From Diphasiastrum complanatum (taxonomy: Eukaryota; Streptophyta; Lycopodiopsida; Lycopodiales; Lycopodiaceae), in assembly GCA_029204225.1 (NCBI GenBank), contig CM055099.1, positions 57,363,982 through 57,427,981 on the forward strand: a DNA stretch of 64,000 nt, in the 5' to 3' direction. Below, piece after piece: positions 1 to 10,886 of this stretch; position 1 is the stretch's first letter, and every line of letters starts with the position of its first letter. The position numbers and the translations under genes are program-made. Under the pieces are notes generated by a model that was not told the DNA's origin, searched no databases, and saw nothing but the letters and a program-made list of their open reading frames with translations.

Positions 1-793
1 TTGTTCTTTCAATGTGGCTGAAAATGCTGTCCTCAGAGCTCCAAAGATCCGGGCTTTGGTCGGGCATAGGGAAGTCCTCCGGCAGCCTCCATGAAGATTG
101 GTAAAAGGGCTCGCACATAATATCTGGAATGAAGGTCTTGCTTGAAATTAGCATCACTCTCTGTGTCATTATTGCATACATAAACGTAGATACAGTAGTA
201 AGGATCTTATTTCCCAATCCCAGATTTGAATGTGCAATCACAAATTTGCAAGCTGAGGAGTTGTTTTTACTAAGGAAATAGCTTGTGGCATTTCCAATTT
301 TCTGGATGCAAGCGTGATGCAATTTTTCGTACTCTGACATGACTGCTTCCCATTCAAGATTTTCACCCAAATTCTTGGCATACCTTCTTTCGGAATAAAA
401 CCCAGTCAATTCAGCTCGACTTCGACACGGATTTTTTTCGCTCCAGGCAGGATCTATTACTATCTGGGAGGAGTTTTCCGCTGCCCGTGGAGTGGCATTT
501 CGCAAGGCTTCAATCACGTTTTGAACAGAAGCTGAAATATTGCCATGGACTGATTGGGATTTAAAATGCTGAGCAAAATAGTCTCTAGGAATCAGTGGAT
601 ACGAAGGACCAGTCCGAAGGAAAGAGGAATATAGCAAGATGATCGTTACAAGCCCTGCAGAGATCAATTGGAAAAGGACTTTGAAATGATCAGGGAGGAC
701 ATGGCTGCGTCCAAAACCATTATTTTCTTCATGTATTCTTTTCATGCTTTTGTTAGCAACCCACCAATGCCTAAAAGCTACAGCGAAAATCAT
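1..793 (-). CDS. GT37 family fucosyltransferase, N-terminal part (runs off left edge)
   Basis: The minus strand is open from the ATG at 793-791 to the window edge (264 codons, no stop). An in-frame TGA lies just upstream, so this is the first possible Met; a second Met is at residue 17. Residues about 38-59 are a hydrophobic signal anchor after a basic N-terminus, as in type II Golgi glycosyltransferases. Residues 182-213 (CKFVIAHSNLGLGNKILT, then VSTFMYAIMTQRV) match the first conserved block of plant GT37 enzymes, and SSWRLPEDFP (233-242) matches the next. Known members add alpha-1,2-fucose to xyloglucan or arabinogalactan side chains in the Golgi lumen from GDP-fucose. The catalytic C-terminal half lies outside the window, so acceptor specificity cannot be judged. 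No intron is needed in the visible part. Confidence 0.85.
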   Translation of the reverse strand, partial: MIFAVAFRHWWVANKSMKRIHEENNGFGRSHVLPDHFKVLFQLISAGLVTIILLYSSFLRTGPSYPLIPRDYFAQHFKSQSVHGNISASVQNVIEALRNATPRAAENSSQIVIDPAWSEKNPCRSRAELTGFYSERRYAKNLGENLEWEAVMSEYEKLHHACIQKIGNATSYFLSKNNSSACKFVIAHSNLGLGNKILTTVSTFMYAIMTQRVMLISSKTFIPDIMCEPFYQSSWRLPEDFPMPDQSPDLWSSEDSIFSHIERT

Positions 794-1532
794 GGTCTTC
801 GTTACGAATTCTTTTCAATCTTCTTACAGCATTGCTAAAAAGCGAGTGTGATACACCTCTCTCATCCGTTTCAAGCCAAATAGTCCTGGCAGCTTTATCT
901 ATGTGCCACTAGTTTTGCTCCTTCTCTTACTTTTCATCTGTTTGTATCAACGTTCAGGGTGTAAACATTTATTCTACTGACAATTATAAGCTTTTTCAAC
1001 ACCCTGAGCAAGCTTTTTCTTTGCTTTTCAGCCTTATATGCGCTCCCTACATTATATGCACTCCCTACATCGTGCAATGAGTGGTCAGGGTGCTAAGATT
1101 GAGCAAAGGTACTTTGCAGAAATATGGGAGCATAATAGAGAAGTAGGTAAAATACAGCATCTTGGAGAAAAAAAAAATACAGCATCTCTTCTCTGCCAGC
1201 TTACGATCCCCAATGAGAAAATGTACGTGGGTGAGAAGTCCATCGACGACATAATGATGATGAATTGCGATATGGAAACGTCACCCACCCCAAGGGTGTT
1301 TCATCACCCATAATTGCTCCACATAGCATCAACATGAACCTAATATGCATTGATCACCAAAAGTTGGAAGTTTGAGAGATTACATGACAAGTGGAACATG
1401 CAATTATTCCATAACCAAATATGTGAACTGAGGGGTACTTACAAGTTAGTTAGCTACTTGTTATGCTAGTGCTCAACTTGTGCCAATTAATTGACATCCT
1501 TGCTGCCCCACCTATGGTTATCGACTTCAGTT
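794..1532. other. Intergenic region upstream of the fucosyltransferase gene
   Basis: No supported gene. The 91-codon open frame at 1038-1313 has no recognisable domain. This should hold the promoter and 5' UTR of the minus-strand fucosyltransferase gene, but no clear TATA box or operator was identified. Confidence 0.4.
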
Positions 1533-1694
1533 ATGTTTGTTCTCTGCATTAGTCAAGGAATGCCCTGGTCTCGAGAGCAAGCACAAGGGGACAATGATGG
1601 AGTAGAAGATAGCATGTTTGTTCTCTGCATTAGTCAAGGAATGCCCTAGTCTCGAGAGCAAGCACAAGGGGACAATGATGGAGTAGAAGATAGC
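1533..1694. repeat. 81-bp direct tandem duplication (two units)
   Basis: Units 1533-1613 and 1614-1694 are nearly identical. The one difference I see is CCCTGGTC against CCCTAGTC. The near identity suggests a recent duplication by slippage or unequal exchange. It makes a repeated 27-residue peptide in a minus-strand frame, which I do not regard as a gene. Confidence 0.9.
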
Positions 1695-2091
1695 ATGGCA
1701 AATTTGTTGATTATCCATGTGGGAGGTCATTGGCGATTGGAGTCATTACTACCTATTGAAGCACAAGTTACCATAAAGAAGGGGTAAAGCAAGAGCATAA
1801 AATACTCTAGTGCAAGTTAGTGTAAAGTTGTAATGAGCTAGTTAACTTATATGTGTTGCCTATAAGTCATGGGACATCACAGTCTCAGTTAGCTTTAATT
1901 AGCATTAATTGAAATCACCAACTCATAAGTGGGGCGGGTCCCTTGGTAGGCTACTTACAACGTTGGATGCACATCCCCCTCATACTTCTTTGAGGGCTAC
2001 AAGTGGTCACAAAATGGGCAACAAGTCCAATATTAGTATTTCAAAGCCAAAAATTGAAAGGAAAATGGGTGACAAACCTATTGAATGGTCA

Positions 2092-2094
2092 GGA

Positions 2095-2148
<54 letters not shown>
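2092..2148. repeat. (GA)n microsatellite
   Basis: An uninterrupted AG/GA run of about 55 bases, directly visible. The surrounding 1695-2609 is non-coding as far as I can tell. Confidence 0.95.
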
Positions 2149-2151
<3 letters not shown>

Positions 2152-2609
2152 CATAATAACACTTAGTTCCTCTTGACAAATCAAGACCAAACATTTTGAA
2201 ACCTTTATTCATAACCTAACAAGGTAAAACAAAGCCGAAAAAGTATATACAGTACTTTAAAAAAAAAGAACACCATAAAATAAAACTCATCTCAAGACGT
2301 CTGCCACCATCCCACAACACAAAACCGCATGAGTCAGTATAATGGGGAAGACATATGTCATAGCTGAAAGTCAATTGTTATCCATATACACAACAAGTCT
2401 TATCACTAGTCAACATATGTGTTAATAAAATTATTAGGCCAGTCTTCCCCACTGATGTCAAGTTTATAGCAATAGGTCGACCCCACATGTTTCCGTATTA
2501 GGGCGTAAACCATGCTGATCAGTTTATAGGGTATCAGTCTATGTTAGTTTTAAGTATGAAAAGTTCGTATATTAGTTTGGTCGTGGTAAGTAAGAGCTTA
2601 GTAATGGGT

Positions 2610-3783
2610 TTAGACAGGGACACATAGCAAGGTATTAGGGCAAATCCACGTCGAGCTAACCCTTGTGACTTGTTGAAAATGTTCCAACCTGTGAGGTGCC
2701 AGTGTCATTTTCCCTGAGCATATCCATGCTTTCCAAGGATGAGCAAGCCAAAAACCTATATTGTTGTCTACTAAGAAAACAGATTGGGTAATCCTTTTTG
2801 AATTCTCCCGGTTGGGTGAGCACTGCTCCAATGGCATACTTGGACGCATCGGTATGCACATGGAATTCTTTAGAATAATCCGGAGCCCGGAGGATAGGTG
2901 CATTGGTAAGGACAGGCTTTGAGTTGATTAAATGCAACGCATTGTTCATCCATCCATTTGGAAACTACAACTACTTTGTAGATTAAGCATGCTTTGTTAG
3001 CGAGATCGAAAATAAAGCACCGATAATAGTTGGTGTGGCCAAGGAAAGAGTAAACTTCGCGTATTGTACATGGTTCCGGTAGATTTTGAATGATAAGAAT
3101 CTTTTCGGGGTCAGTGGCAATGCCATTTTGGAAAATAATATGTCCTAACACAATACCATGTGTTACCTAGATCTGGCATTTTTTTAGGATTAAGGGAGAT
3201 GCCGAAGTGTTGACATTGGATAAAAAAAAATTTCAAGCACAGACAAATGGCATGTTTCTTCTGAATGTGCACCTAAATCATCCAAGTAAACCTCTAGGGT
3301 ATCGCCCATCTACTGAGAAAAGGTAGCTTGCATAACACATTGGAAGGTGCTAGGGGCATTGCAGAGACCAAAAGGCATCACTTTCCAGCAGAAGGTTCCT
3401 CATTATGTGGCAAAAGCGGTTTTATGTTGATCTTCTTCAGCAATTTGGATCATATTGTATCCGCTAAATCCATTTAAGGAGGAGTAAGCCTCATCACCTG
3501 CTAGATTTTCTAAGATAAATTCTCCGAAAGGTAATGGAAAATGATCACGTTCGGTGACGGCGTTAAGTTTCTTAAAGTCGACATAGATGCGGAGTTTTCC
3601 ATTTTCCTTCGAAACGATGACAATTGGGGAGACCCACTCAGTATGTTCGATTTCATAGATAAATCCCGCATCTAAGAGGTGTTGTAATTCTTCTTTGATC
3701 TTGGCCTTATAGATTGGATTGCATTTGTATGGATGACTAGCAGTTGACCTTGCACCCCAGTTTAAGCAAGATACAATGCACAA
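2610..3783 (-). pseudogene. Ty3/gypsy reverse transcriptase and start of RNase H, degenerate
   Basis: Minus-strand frames give a Ty3/gypsy RT: KENGKLRIYVDFKKLNAV, then FPLP, then a palm motif read as YSSLNGFSGYNMI, where family members have an aspartate (LDGFSGY), so the first catalytic Asp appears changed to Asn. Motif C (YLDD) is intact at 3277-3288. The frame is broken by stops between about 3151 and 3403. The thumb region (LPEPCTIREVYSFLGHTNYYR) and the start of RNase H (HVHTDASKYAIGAVL) follow at 2.66-3.15 kb in shifted frames. Together with the protease and gag pieces to its right, this is one minus-strand element. It is clearly non-functional. No matching 3' LTR was identified below 2.6 kb. 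Confidence 0.85.
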
Positions 3784-5016
3784 CTACTTGGGGTGAGACG
3801 CCTTTCATGTATTTATAGGTCCACGCAAAGACATGTCGATATTTTTGCAAGAGCTTTTCAAGCCATCTGCGTTGTTTGCGATTGAGATGAGCTCCGACAT
3901 GGACAATATATTCGTTGGTTTCATTTGGCCCACTCAAAGAAAGGGTGATGGTTCGCGCAGGGCCTTCGTAGGGTGAATTACCATTTGGCTCACGTTGAGT
4001 TTGGGGTAATTGGATTGTGACATCCTCGATCGTATAGTCCTTATAGTATGTAGGGACATCATGGGCTGGAGATTCGAGGTGGGCCTTGCCTTTCACCTGC
4101 CGGGATGGTGATTGGGGACGTTTGGGGGTTGGTGTAGGAATAGAGGCAATCTTAGAAACTTTCCTAACAGTTGTGAGGTTGTCAGGCGGTTGAATTTGAA
4201 GTGGTTTTTTCATCTTCTCTTTCATAGGATGGCCACGTGGTTGAGGCTTTGGCTGTGGAAAGGTGTGTGGATGAGGGATGGCTGGTACGTCATGGAAGAT
4301 CTCGCCATCAATTTGAAAGATGGTCTCCTCCTCGCAGAGATCCCATGGATAGTTTGGGCATTTGGCACGGTAGAATTTTGTATCAAGCTTTTCAACTACA
4401 ACCTTGGCAACCAGTTCCACCTTGGAAGCATGTTGCGGATAGGCCCTAAGTGGAAGTGCCTCCATGTAATTGAGGATCTGAATATAAAAAATGTCCAAAT
4501 CTTCTGGGAAATTCTAAATTTGTAAGACATTCTTGTCATCGACGAATAAATCTTCTGATTCATTAGTAGGTAGCCATGCAACATTTACTAACTCATCATT
4601 GTGTGGAAGGATATCAATAAAACTGATATTGATGATAGGTATATCAAGATCAGGTAATTGGTCGTGATCGATCGGGAGTGGAGAGGTACAATTATCCTGA
4701 TGCTCAGAGCAGTAATCGGCATTCACACAATCAATGGTAGCTAGATTGTGACTTCAGTTTATGATATCAGTAGATTTAACATAATGACCTTTTTCGTGGC
4801 TGGACTGGTATGGTTCAAACAATGAGTTGGTGGTCGAGGACCCTTCATCATGGATGCATGCAGGTTTGAGTTTGCCCATTGAATCAATGGTGACAGAACT
4901 GTCACGATTATCAAAAATGACTCAGCCTTTGCTCCAGTCATGAACGACTCTTGCATTGGTGAGCCACGGACGACCAAGTAGTAATTCATATGAATAGGCG
5001 TTATTGGGAATATCAA
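3737..5016 (-). pseudogene. Ty3/gypsy protease-to-RT linker, degenerate
   Basis: Frames at 3737-4498, 4514-4726 and 4759-5016 form the stretch before RT. The 253-codon piece ends in HLNRKQRRWLEKLLQKYRHV and FAWTYKYMKGV, the usual lead-in to gypsy RT (compare the FAW(S)YxDMPG pattern). The rightmost piece contains GSPMQESF; in an overlapping frame the typical protease-end signature LLGRPWL is visible near 4.97 kb. Stops and shifts separate the pieces. It belongs with the RT at 2.6-3.8 kb and the gag at 5.6-6.2 kb. Confidence 0.65.
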
Positions 5017-6215
5017 GTACTACTAGATCTACATAAAACTTAAGACCTCCTAGTTTGATCAGCACTTGTGGAAGGAACCCGGTAGGTTAGACCACACTTT
5101 GATCAGCCATCCTAAGCTGACAAGTGGGTTTGGCAAGCTTGTCTCTCAGATTCCATTCTAGCATGAGGGATGTGGAAATGATATTGACATCGGAGCCACC
5201 ATCGAGAACCGCTAAAACTTCACGTGATTGGTGATGGGTCGCTGGGATTTTGATGTTGTCTCAATCACAGGATTGGTTAAGTGTACGGGCATTTCAGGCA
5301 ACTCATCAGGGCTGGTGGTGTCATTGGATTGGATTTGGCGTTTCCATTTGCCAACATGCTTCTAGAGAACATGGAAAGGAAGAGTGACATTGGCTTGCAG
5401 TAAATCTCCCTAGACTTCGGTACCTTCGAGGGTTTTGCTTTCAAAAGGCTTGTGAGGTACTTGATGGGAGGTGGAAGATTGTTTATCGGCATTGCGGATT
5501 TGCTGGCGATACTGATGATGCAGCCGAATTTCTTCAGATGGGTGTGATAAACTATCGGGGTTGAATCTTCACTTGGAGGGACAGCCTGTTGCTATGTTTT
5601 TCTAGGTGCAAGTGTAGGGGCTTGGCATTGGGTTTGTGCCCCGAGTCAAGACCCAAGCAGGATGAGTTTCAACTATTAAAGTTTCTACTTGCACTAAACA
5701 GACAAGAGCAACAGGTTTAGATCGGGATGGGTAGTCCTTCACGTGATGTTCAATACCACAGTTTTCACAAGCTGGAAGGAAAACAGAGTTTATCTGGGCA
5801 GCGAATACTAGGATGCTTACCTGCATAGATAAAACATCCTCGTAGTTTGAATTGTAAGCTTGGGCATTGGGATGCATTGTTTGAGCATTGGAATCATATG
5901 TATAATAAACAACCGTTTCAGTAGAGTATTACGGTTGAGTATTGTCTTCCACATAGTAGGTTGCCGGATCGATGGTATTTGGATCAAGATAATGGACAGC
6001 TTGTTGTGGGGCAGGTTGATTAATGACAAACTGTTGACGTGGTGGTTAGCACTGATTTGGTGCAATTGATCGTGGTTGGTAGACCCCTGGTCGTGGCACA
6101 TGCTATTGTGGAGGATAGGGGCAGTATGCTCGATAGATGGTGGGTCTAGTTGCTGTTGAAATGTCACTACAATACTAAGTTGTTGGCAAATTTGTGGGAT
6201 TTTTGGTTTCTTCAA
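5017..6215 (-). pseudogene. Ty3/gypsy gag and protease region, degenerate
   Basis: This is the upstream (5') part of the minus-strand gypsy element. It includes a zinc-knuckle-like sequence, CENCGIEHHVKDYPSR, at about 5.7 kb, in which the last Cys of the CX2CX4HX4C pattern is not seen. It is preceded by Gln/Asn/Pro-rich low-complexity protein typical of gag. Several stops interrupt it, and frames at 5277-5492 and 5602-6215 do not join. Functional only if repaired; annotated as a relic. Confidence 0.55.
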
Positions 6216-6769
6216 CCTTTTTGAATTTTATATTCTCAAGAAATAACTTAAGTGAAAACACTGTGGCCTAATCCAAAACAAACGAAATCCTTAGTATGGT
6301 CATTTCACTGATCATAGTTCATTTCATAGATAACCCAAAAAACTAAAATTTCATTCTATTGAAAATTTAACGTAATTAAGAAATTATGACAAAATCATTA
6401 TTAGTACTAAAGGCAATCAAAACATATTCAGTTCGATTCCTAAAGTCACCAAACCAATGCCTCATTAGCATGCAAAGCATGCAAAATTAGTCATCGGTCA
6501 TCATTACAAAATTTTTACGTAAAACCCAATTATGTGAAATCCATTAGCCAGATCTATTGATGAGCGTTTTTTTGTGTGTGCAACAAAGTACATTACAATC
6601 TCATCATTATGTGCATAAACAATGCTCATTTTTAGAAGACTACATACTCAGATATGGAGTCAATTGACACATATACATATTTGTCTTCTATAAATTGAGA
6701 TGTGAGCTTGGGTATTCACTACCACAAAAACCACTTCTATCCAACTCAACGACAAATACATATTTTAAA
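6216..6769. other. AT-rich non-coding stretch between two gypsy elements
   Basis: No open frame or motif was recognised. It probably holds the 5' leader or a decayed LTR of the minus-strand element and the break point of the plus-strand chromovirus. No primer-binding site was found. Confidence 0.4.
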
Positions 6770-7884
6770 ATGTTGGGAAGTCTGGTAGCAAGTTAAAATT
6801 ATGTCGTAGCCCTCCAATCAACAATGTGGTGGCGGACGCACTAAGTAGATAGGAACACTTGATGGCAACGGTGAGAACTCAGGTGACTGGCCTACTCCAA
6901 GAAATCAGGGAGAATTATGGTGCAGATGCATTGGCGAAGGACTTAATGATCGAATTCCAGCTGGGAAAGCCTCATAAACATTTCACTTGGAAAGATCAAA
7001 TGGTTGTTTATAAACAACGCATATATATGTCCCAGTCAACATCAACCTGAGGAAGAAAGTCTTGCGAGAACATCATGACGTACTAGTCGCCGGACATCTA
7101 GGGGTGAATCGCATGTATGAACTTCTCAAAAGAGGCTTCTATTGGCCAGGTACGTGGGCTTGAATCCTATGTGCAAACATGTCCGACATGTCAACAAGTG
7201 AAGGTGGAACCGCTAGCTCCAGCAGGACTACTCCAACCATTACCGGTACCAGCATACCCATGGGATTCGGTGAGCATGGATTTTATTGTTCAACTACCAC
7301 GGTGCCAAGGCTTCGACTCAATTTATGTGGTGGTTGACCGCTTTTCAAAGCAAGTTCATCTAGTACCAACTAAAAGTTCAGGGACAGCTGAAGAAGTGGC
7401 AAGGTTATTTTTCAAATGTGCCTTCAAATACCACGGCCTGCCTAGAACGATTATTTCTGACCGAGACACCAAGTTCGTCGGAAAGTTTTGGACTTGTCTA
7501 TTTCACCTCGTGGGAACTGGACTGAATTTCAGCACTGCATATCACCCTCATACAGATGGGCAAACGAAACGAGTCAATCGACAGATTGAACAATATTTAC
7601 AAAATTATGTCGCTTGGGACCAATCCGATTGGGTCAACTACTTGGATATTCTCGAGTTTGCACATAACAACCAAGTAAACAGATCTACTGGAAGGGCACC
7701 CTTCGAGATAAGCAATGGTCGGCTACCGATTGTTCCAAGCTCTTTTCTTATAGGCGTGCAGGAAACACCAGTACCCACTGTGGAGGAATTCATCAATGAG
7801 TGGCACACAAAGCTGACAGAGGTGAAGTCATTTTTAGAGCAGTCACAAAGGAGTATGGTAGCTGACGTAAACCCACATCGATGA
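6770..7884 (+). pseudogene. Chromovirus (Ty3/gypsy) RNase H end and integrase, catalytic Glu replaced
   Basis: The plus-strand relic starts at the end of RNase H (NVVADALSR at about 6.82 kb). The pre-integrase zinc-binding segment follows (LREHHDVLVAGHLGVNR, then CPTCQQVK), with single-base shifts near 7.03 and 7.16 kb. The integrase core is open from 7117. The first Asp (SMDF) is at 7279-7281 and the second (SDRDTKF) at 7459-7461. The third acidic residue, expected in DGQTERVN, is AAA (Lys) at 7567-7569, exactly 35 residues after the second Asp. A TGA at 7882-7884 then stops the frame. Known integrases need the D,D35E triad for strand transfer, so this copy should be inactive. Gag, protease and RT are missing upstream; 6.2-6.77 kb separates it from an unrelated minus-strand gypsy element. 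Confidence 0.92.
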
Positions 7885-8406
7885 GAACTGGAATTTGAGG
7901 AAGGTGATCAAGTATGGCTGAACACAAAGAACATTGCGTTACCAAAAGGTTTCTCTCATAAGTTCGTTCGACCTTATGCGGGACCATATTATGTCACCAA
8001 GAAGATTGTCACCAAGAAGATCAACCCAGTGGCTTACCGATTGGCGCTGCCATCCAGCTTGGATATACACAATGTCTTTCATATCTCATTGCTCAAACGG
8101 TACAAACCAGATGAGCGATTTGATCAGCAACACGAACTCCGTCACCCACCAACGACACTTGATGATACGAAGAGGCAGCTTGTACCAGAACAAATATTGA
8201 CACATAGAAAGCGAACTGGCGTGCAACGTGAATATCTAGTGAAGTGGCTACGGGATCCACTTAATGAGGCTTCTTGGGAGTACGAAGACAAACTTAAGGA
8301 GGGAGCCCCTAAAGTACTAGCAGATTATCTGCAGAAGAACCAACGCAATAGCCGTTTTTCCAGATCGGCACACAAAGCACTACCTGGCGGCATGTCTCCT
8401 ACATAA
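7885..8406 (+). pseudogene. Chromovirus integrase C-terminus with chromodomain
   Basis: Continues in the same frame after the TGA: GDQVWLNTKNIAL, the GPY/F module (AGPYYV), VAYRLALPSSLDIHNVFHIS, then a chromodomain at about 8.2-8.35 kb (REYLVKWLRDPLNEASWE). The aromatic and acidic spacing is typical of plant chromovirus chromodomains, which direct integration to heterochromatin. A 15-base tandem duplication (gtcaccaagaagat repeated) near 7990-8020 adds VTKK residues. The frame ends in a TAA at 8404-8406. Confidence 0.9.
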
Positions 8407-8647
8407 ACATTCATGGCCATTCTGAAGTTCAAGGAACTTCCAGGTATCTTTCTTAAGTTTGTCAATAAATCACTTGCAGCTTTACACATGTTTTACGTAA
8501 GTAAACTTTATCTACACTTTTCCCGTGCTACTGCCAATATATTTTTTAATTCAAAGTTGTTAAGGCCGGTGAATTAAGCTCGTGCCATACGTCCTAGGTC
8601 TAGTTTGGCTCTGATGATGACATAAGCTTTTTCAAACGAGGGGAGGA
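8407..8647 (+). other. Chromovirus 3' untranslated region and polypurine tract
   Basis: Non-coding between the polyprotein stop and the LTR. It ends in a purine-rich tract (cgaggggaggat) just before the TGTTG start of the LTR, the usual arrangement for plus-strand priming. Confidence 0.6.
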
Positions 8648-9180
8648 TGTTGTAAAGCTGACTCAGGTGCACCCAGCGTGCCCTGTAAAACTCTAAGGGG
8701 CGACGTTCCCTAAGGTCCCAGAGCAAGTTAGAACGTCAAGGACTGAGCCTCCGACCTGTGGTGAGCCAGTCAAGTAGTCACAAGTCATGAGCTAGCTCTG
8801 GAGCTCGAGTCATGGCCTAGTCAAGAAGCAAGTTGATTCTGCCGTCGGGACGGCTCCCGGGACCCATGTCCGGGAGCCAGACTGATTCTGCCAGGCTTGC
8901 CAGGCTTAATCAGCAAAATAAAAACTAAGTCCCAAAAAACGTGCTTTACTAGAAAGCACTATGTTTCATAACAGAGGGGGTGCGCCGAATCACAGCAGAA
9001 CTATAGGGGGAGTCCGACAGACAGAAACTTGGGCAGCTCAACCAGCGCCAGGGATCCAGTCGCCAGGTCTCAGCTCTCTCTACCAGCACGAGCCAGGCAC
9101 AATGCCCAGCACGTGTTGGTGGCCCCGAGACCGATCAGTCTATGTATGAATGTAACCTCTTCCAAATCTAATAAAGTTGA
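8648..9180 (+). mobile_element. Chromovirus 3' LTR (right end uncertain)
   Basis: Begins TGTTGTAAAG after the polypurine tract and contains an AATAAA near 9168, consistent with LTR polyadenylation. It includes a GC-rich 9-bp hairpin at 8852-8878. The right border with a terminal CA and target duplication was not resolved, and the LTR could extend to about 9.5 kb. Small frames at 8961-9149 and 9177-9434 within and after it are judged non-coding. Confidence 0.6.
8852..8878. repeat. Perfect 9-bp inverted repeat (GC-rich hairpin) in LTR
   Basis: GGCTCCCGG at 8852-8860 and CCGGGAGCC at 8870-8878 are exact reverse complements around a 9-base loop. The stem would be stable in RNA and may mark the R/U5 region. 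Confidence 0.8.
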
Positions 9181-9479
9181 TCCTTGGGGATGATTACCAT
9201 TTCGGTTTCGCCTCCGGGACTGGTCCAAGTGGAAGGACCCTTACTACAACCTTTTTGTGTCGTCGACGCCTAAGGGTCCCTGTCATCGACATGGGGCTTG
9301 CCGCTATGCCAATTGGTCAGTTTGGCGACCACTATGCCTTGGGTTTCATGTGTGGCTTATCTTTGCCTTTGGTTACCTTTTGGGGACGGATTTTGAGTTG
9401 GATTTCGGGTTGGTTGGGATTCCAGTTTTCTTAAGTCTGAATGGTTAAGCTTGTTACGTTTCTGAGTTGGCTTTTACGT

Positions 9480-9612
9480 AAGTGCATGATGGATGAATGT
9501 TAGACTTAAGCGCGTGTTGGGGAAACCGCTCAAGTCCAGTGATTGTGTGCTCTTCCTCTTCCTTATGGTGATTGCTTATGATGAATGACTGAGTGCTTAT
9601 CAGATTTTTGAC
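9480..9612 (+). mobile_element. Right end of a Copia LTR (relic)
   Basis: The segment ending TTTTTGACA at 9612 resembles the LTR end that precedes the primer-binding site at 27598. Both have a run of the form cttatggtgattgcttatg followed by ttttgaca. Here no primer-binding site follows, so this is a solo or truncated LTR. Confidence 0.5.
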
Positions 9613-10419
9613 AGTCTGTTGCCACAGAAAAATACAACTACAAGTATAACAGCCTATTCCCACAGAAGATGACAGCCGCAACTAACTAGCATTTAGGTAA
9701 CTATTAGTTACAAGAATGACTTACAAGAAAATGTTTTAGAGAATATATATGTGCCCATGAGAAGCACAATAAAAGTAGAGAGACAGATAGAGAAGAAAAC
9801 TATAGGACTTGCACACTAATATGCGGCAAGCTACGTACTCTCTTCCCAGAACATTGTCAGTAAATAGATCGTTCTAGTCAGGTTTTCTGCTGTGTATGAG
9901 AATGCAAATGCCATTTATGAATGCACTGTTGTCTTGATGAGTTAATGACATTGTTTTTGCAATCAAAATTGAGTTGCAGGTTCACGGGCTGGAAAAACTG
10001 AATGTCGAACACTTTGTTGAGTTTTCGCATTTTTTGAAGCCAAAACTACCAGTTCGCTTCAGTTATCATGTGGCACACAAGGTGCCCATGACCATTTTTC
10101 ACGTAGGGGCAACTCAACACTGCTCTATCACACCAACCCAACTCCATTTCTAAGCAAGATGAGTTGCCACAATTCAACTCGTGCTAACCAATCAAAAGCA
10201 AATTCTACCATTAAAATGGAGGGGAGATAAATGAGTAGCACGTATAGGGCAAACACAGGAAGCGGCTTTTAGACTAGATGCATCTTGCACTTGCCCTTGT
10301 GGTGGTGGGAAACCACCCTTAAATTGTTAGGCCAAGCTTTGTCTCTGAGGTGCTTTACCATGGAGCCCTAATAATCTTGAAGTAATTTTTGTTTTTTTGG
10401 TGTTGCCTTGCTCCTTTTC
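9613..10419. other. Intergenic region upstream of the eS12 gene
   Basis: No gene recognised. It contains the distal promoter of the eS12 gene. No transposon domain was seen. Confidence 0.4.
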
Positions 10420-10428
10420 AAACCCTAA
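10420..10428 (+). promoter_or_regulatory. Telo-box (AAACCCTAA) of the eS12 promoter
   Basis: An exact AAACCCTAA lies 459 bases before the eS12 start codon. Telo-boxes near the transcription start are a known shared element of plant ribosomal-protein and translation genes. A pyrimidine-rich stretch follows, as expected near the cap site. No site II (TGGGCY) was found close by. Confidence 0.6.
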
Positions 10429-10540
10429 TATTCTTCTCGCTCATTTGCTGCTGCGTTTTTTCCTTTTGCCTTGCAGTCGATATCGGGGTGCGTTGCGGCC
10501 GCTGCCTCGTTCGTACAGGAAATCAGAGCCGAACGGAGGT

Positions 10541-10820
10541 TTGATCCATTCTGTTGTGTTGTGTGCGTTGTAGCTTTGGTGCATGCATTTGAATTTCTAG
10601 TCTCTAAAATTTGCGATATGAAGTAAGAAATGATTCAAATGCTTCCTCTAATTTCCTTTTCTTTCCCCGTATTATTGTTTTTATGATTAGCACGATGTTT
10701 ATAGCAAGCAGACAGTCCGTAGATGTGCTACTCCTTGCATTTATTCCTTTGATGTGTGTTCTTTTTGCTGTTTTATATGTTAGTCAAGATTACTGTGTTC
10801 TGAGTCGAGTTGCTTTGCAG
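10541..10820 (+). other. Putative 5' UTR intron of the eS12 gene
   Basis: A T-rich tract ending ttgctttgcag at 10820 is a good acceptor. A donor can be placed at gaggtttga near 10541. The proposal is inferred from splice-site appearance only; another donor is possible. Confidence 0.35.
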
Positions 10821-10886
10821 GCGCAGGAGTCTGCATTTGTTTTGCTGTGCTACAGGCTTCTTTGACGGAAATTGTAGCTCAAAGAT

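Noticed and set aside
1038-1313. 91-codon plus-strand frame and its antisense partner
   Set aside because: No domain, unusual composition, no supporting splice or regulatory signals.
9177-9448. Overlapping plus frames after the chromovirus LTR
   Set aside because: They are in LTR-like DNA, overlap in two frames and match nothing recognised.
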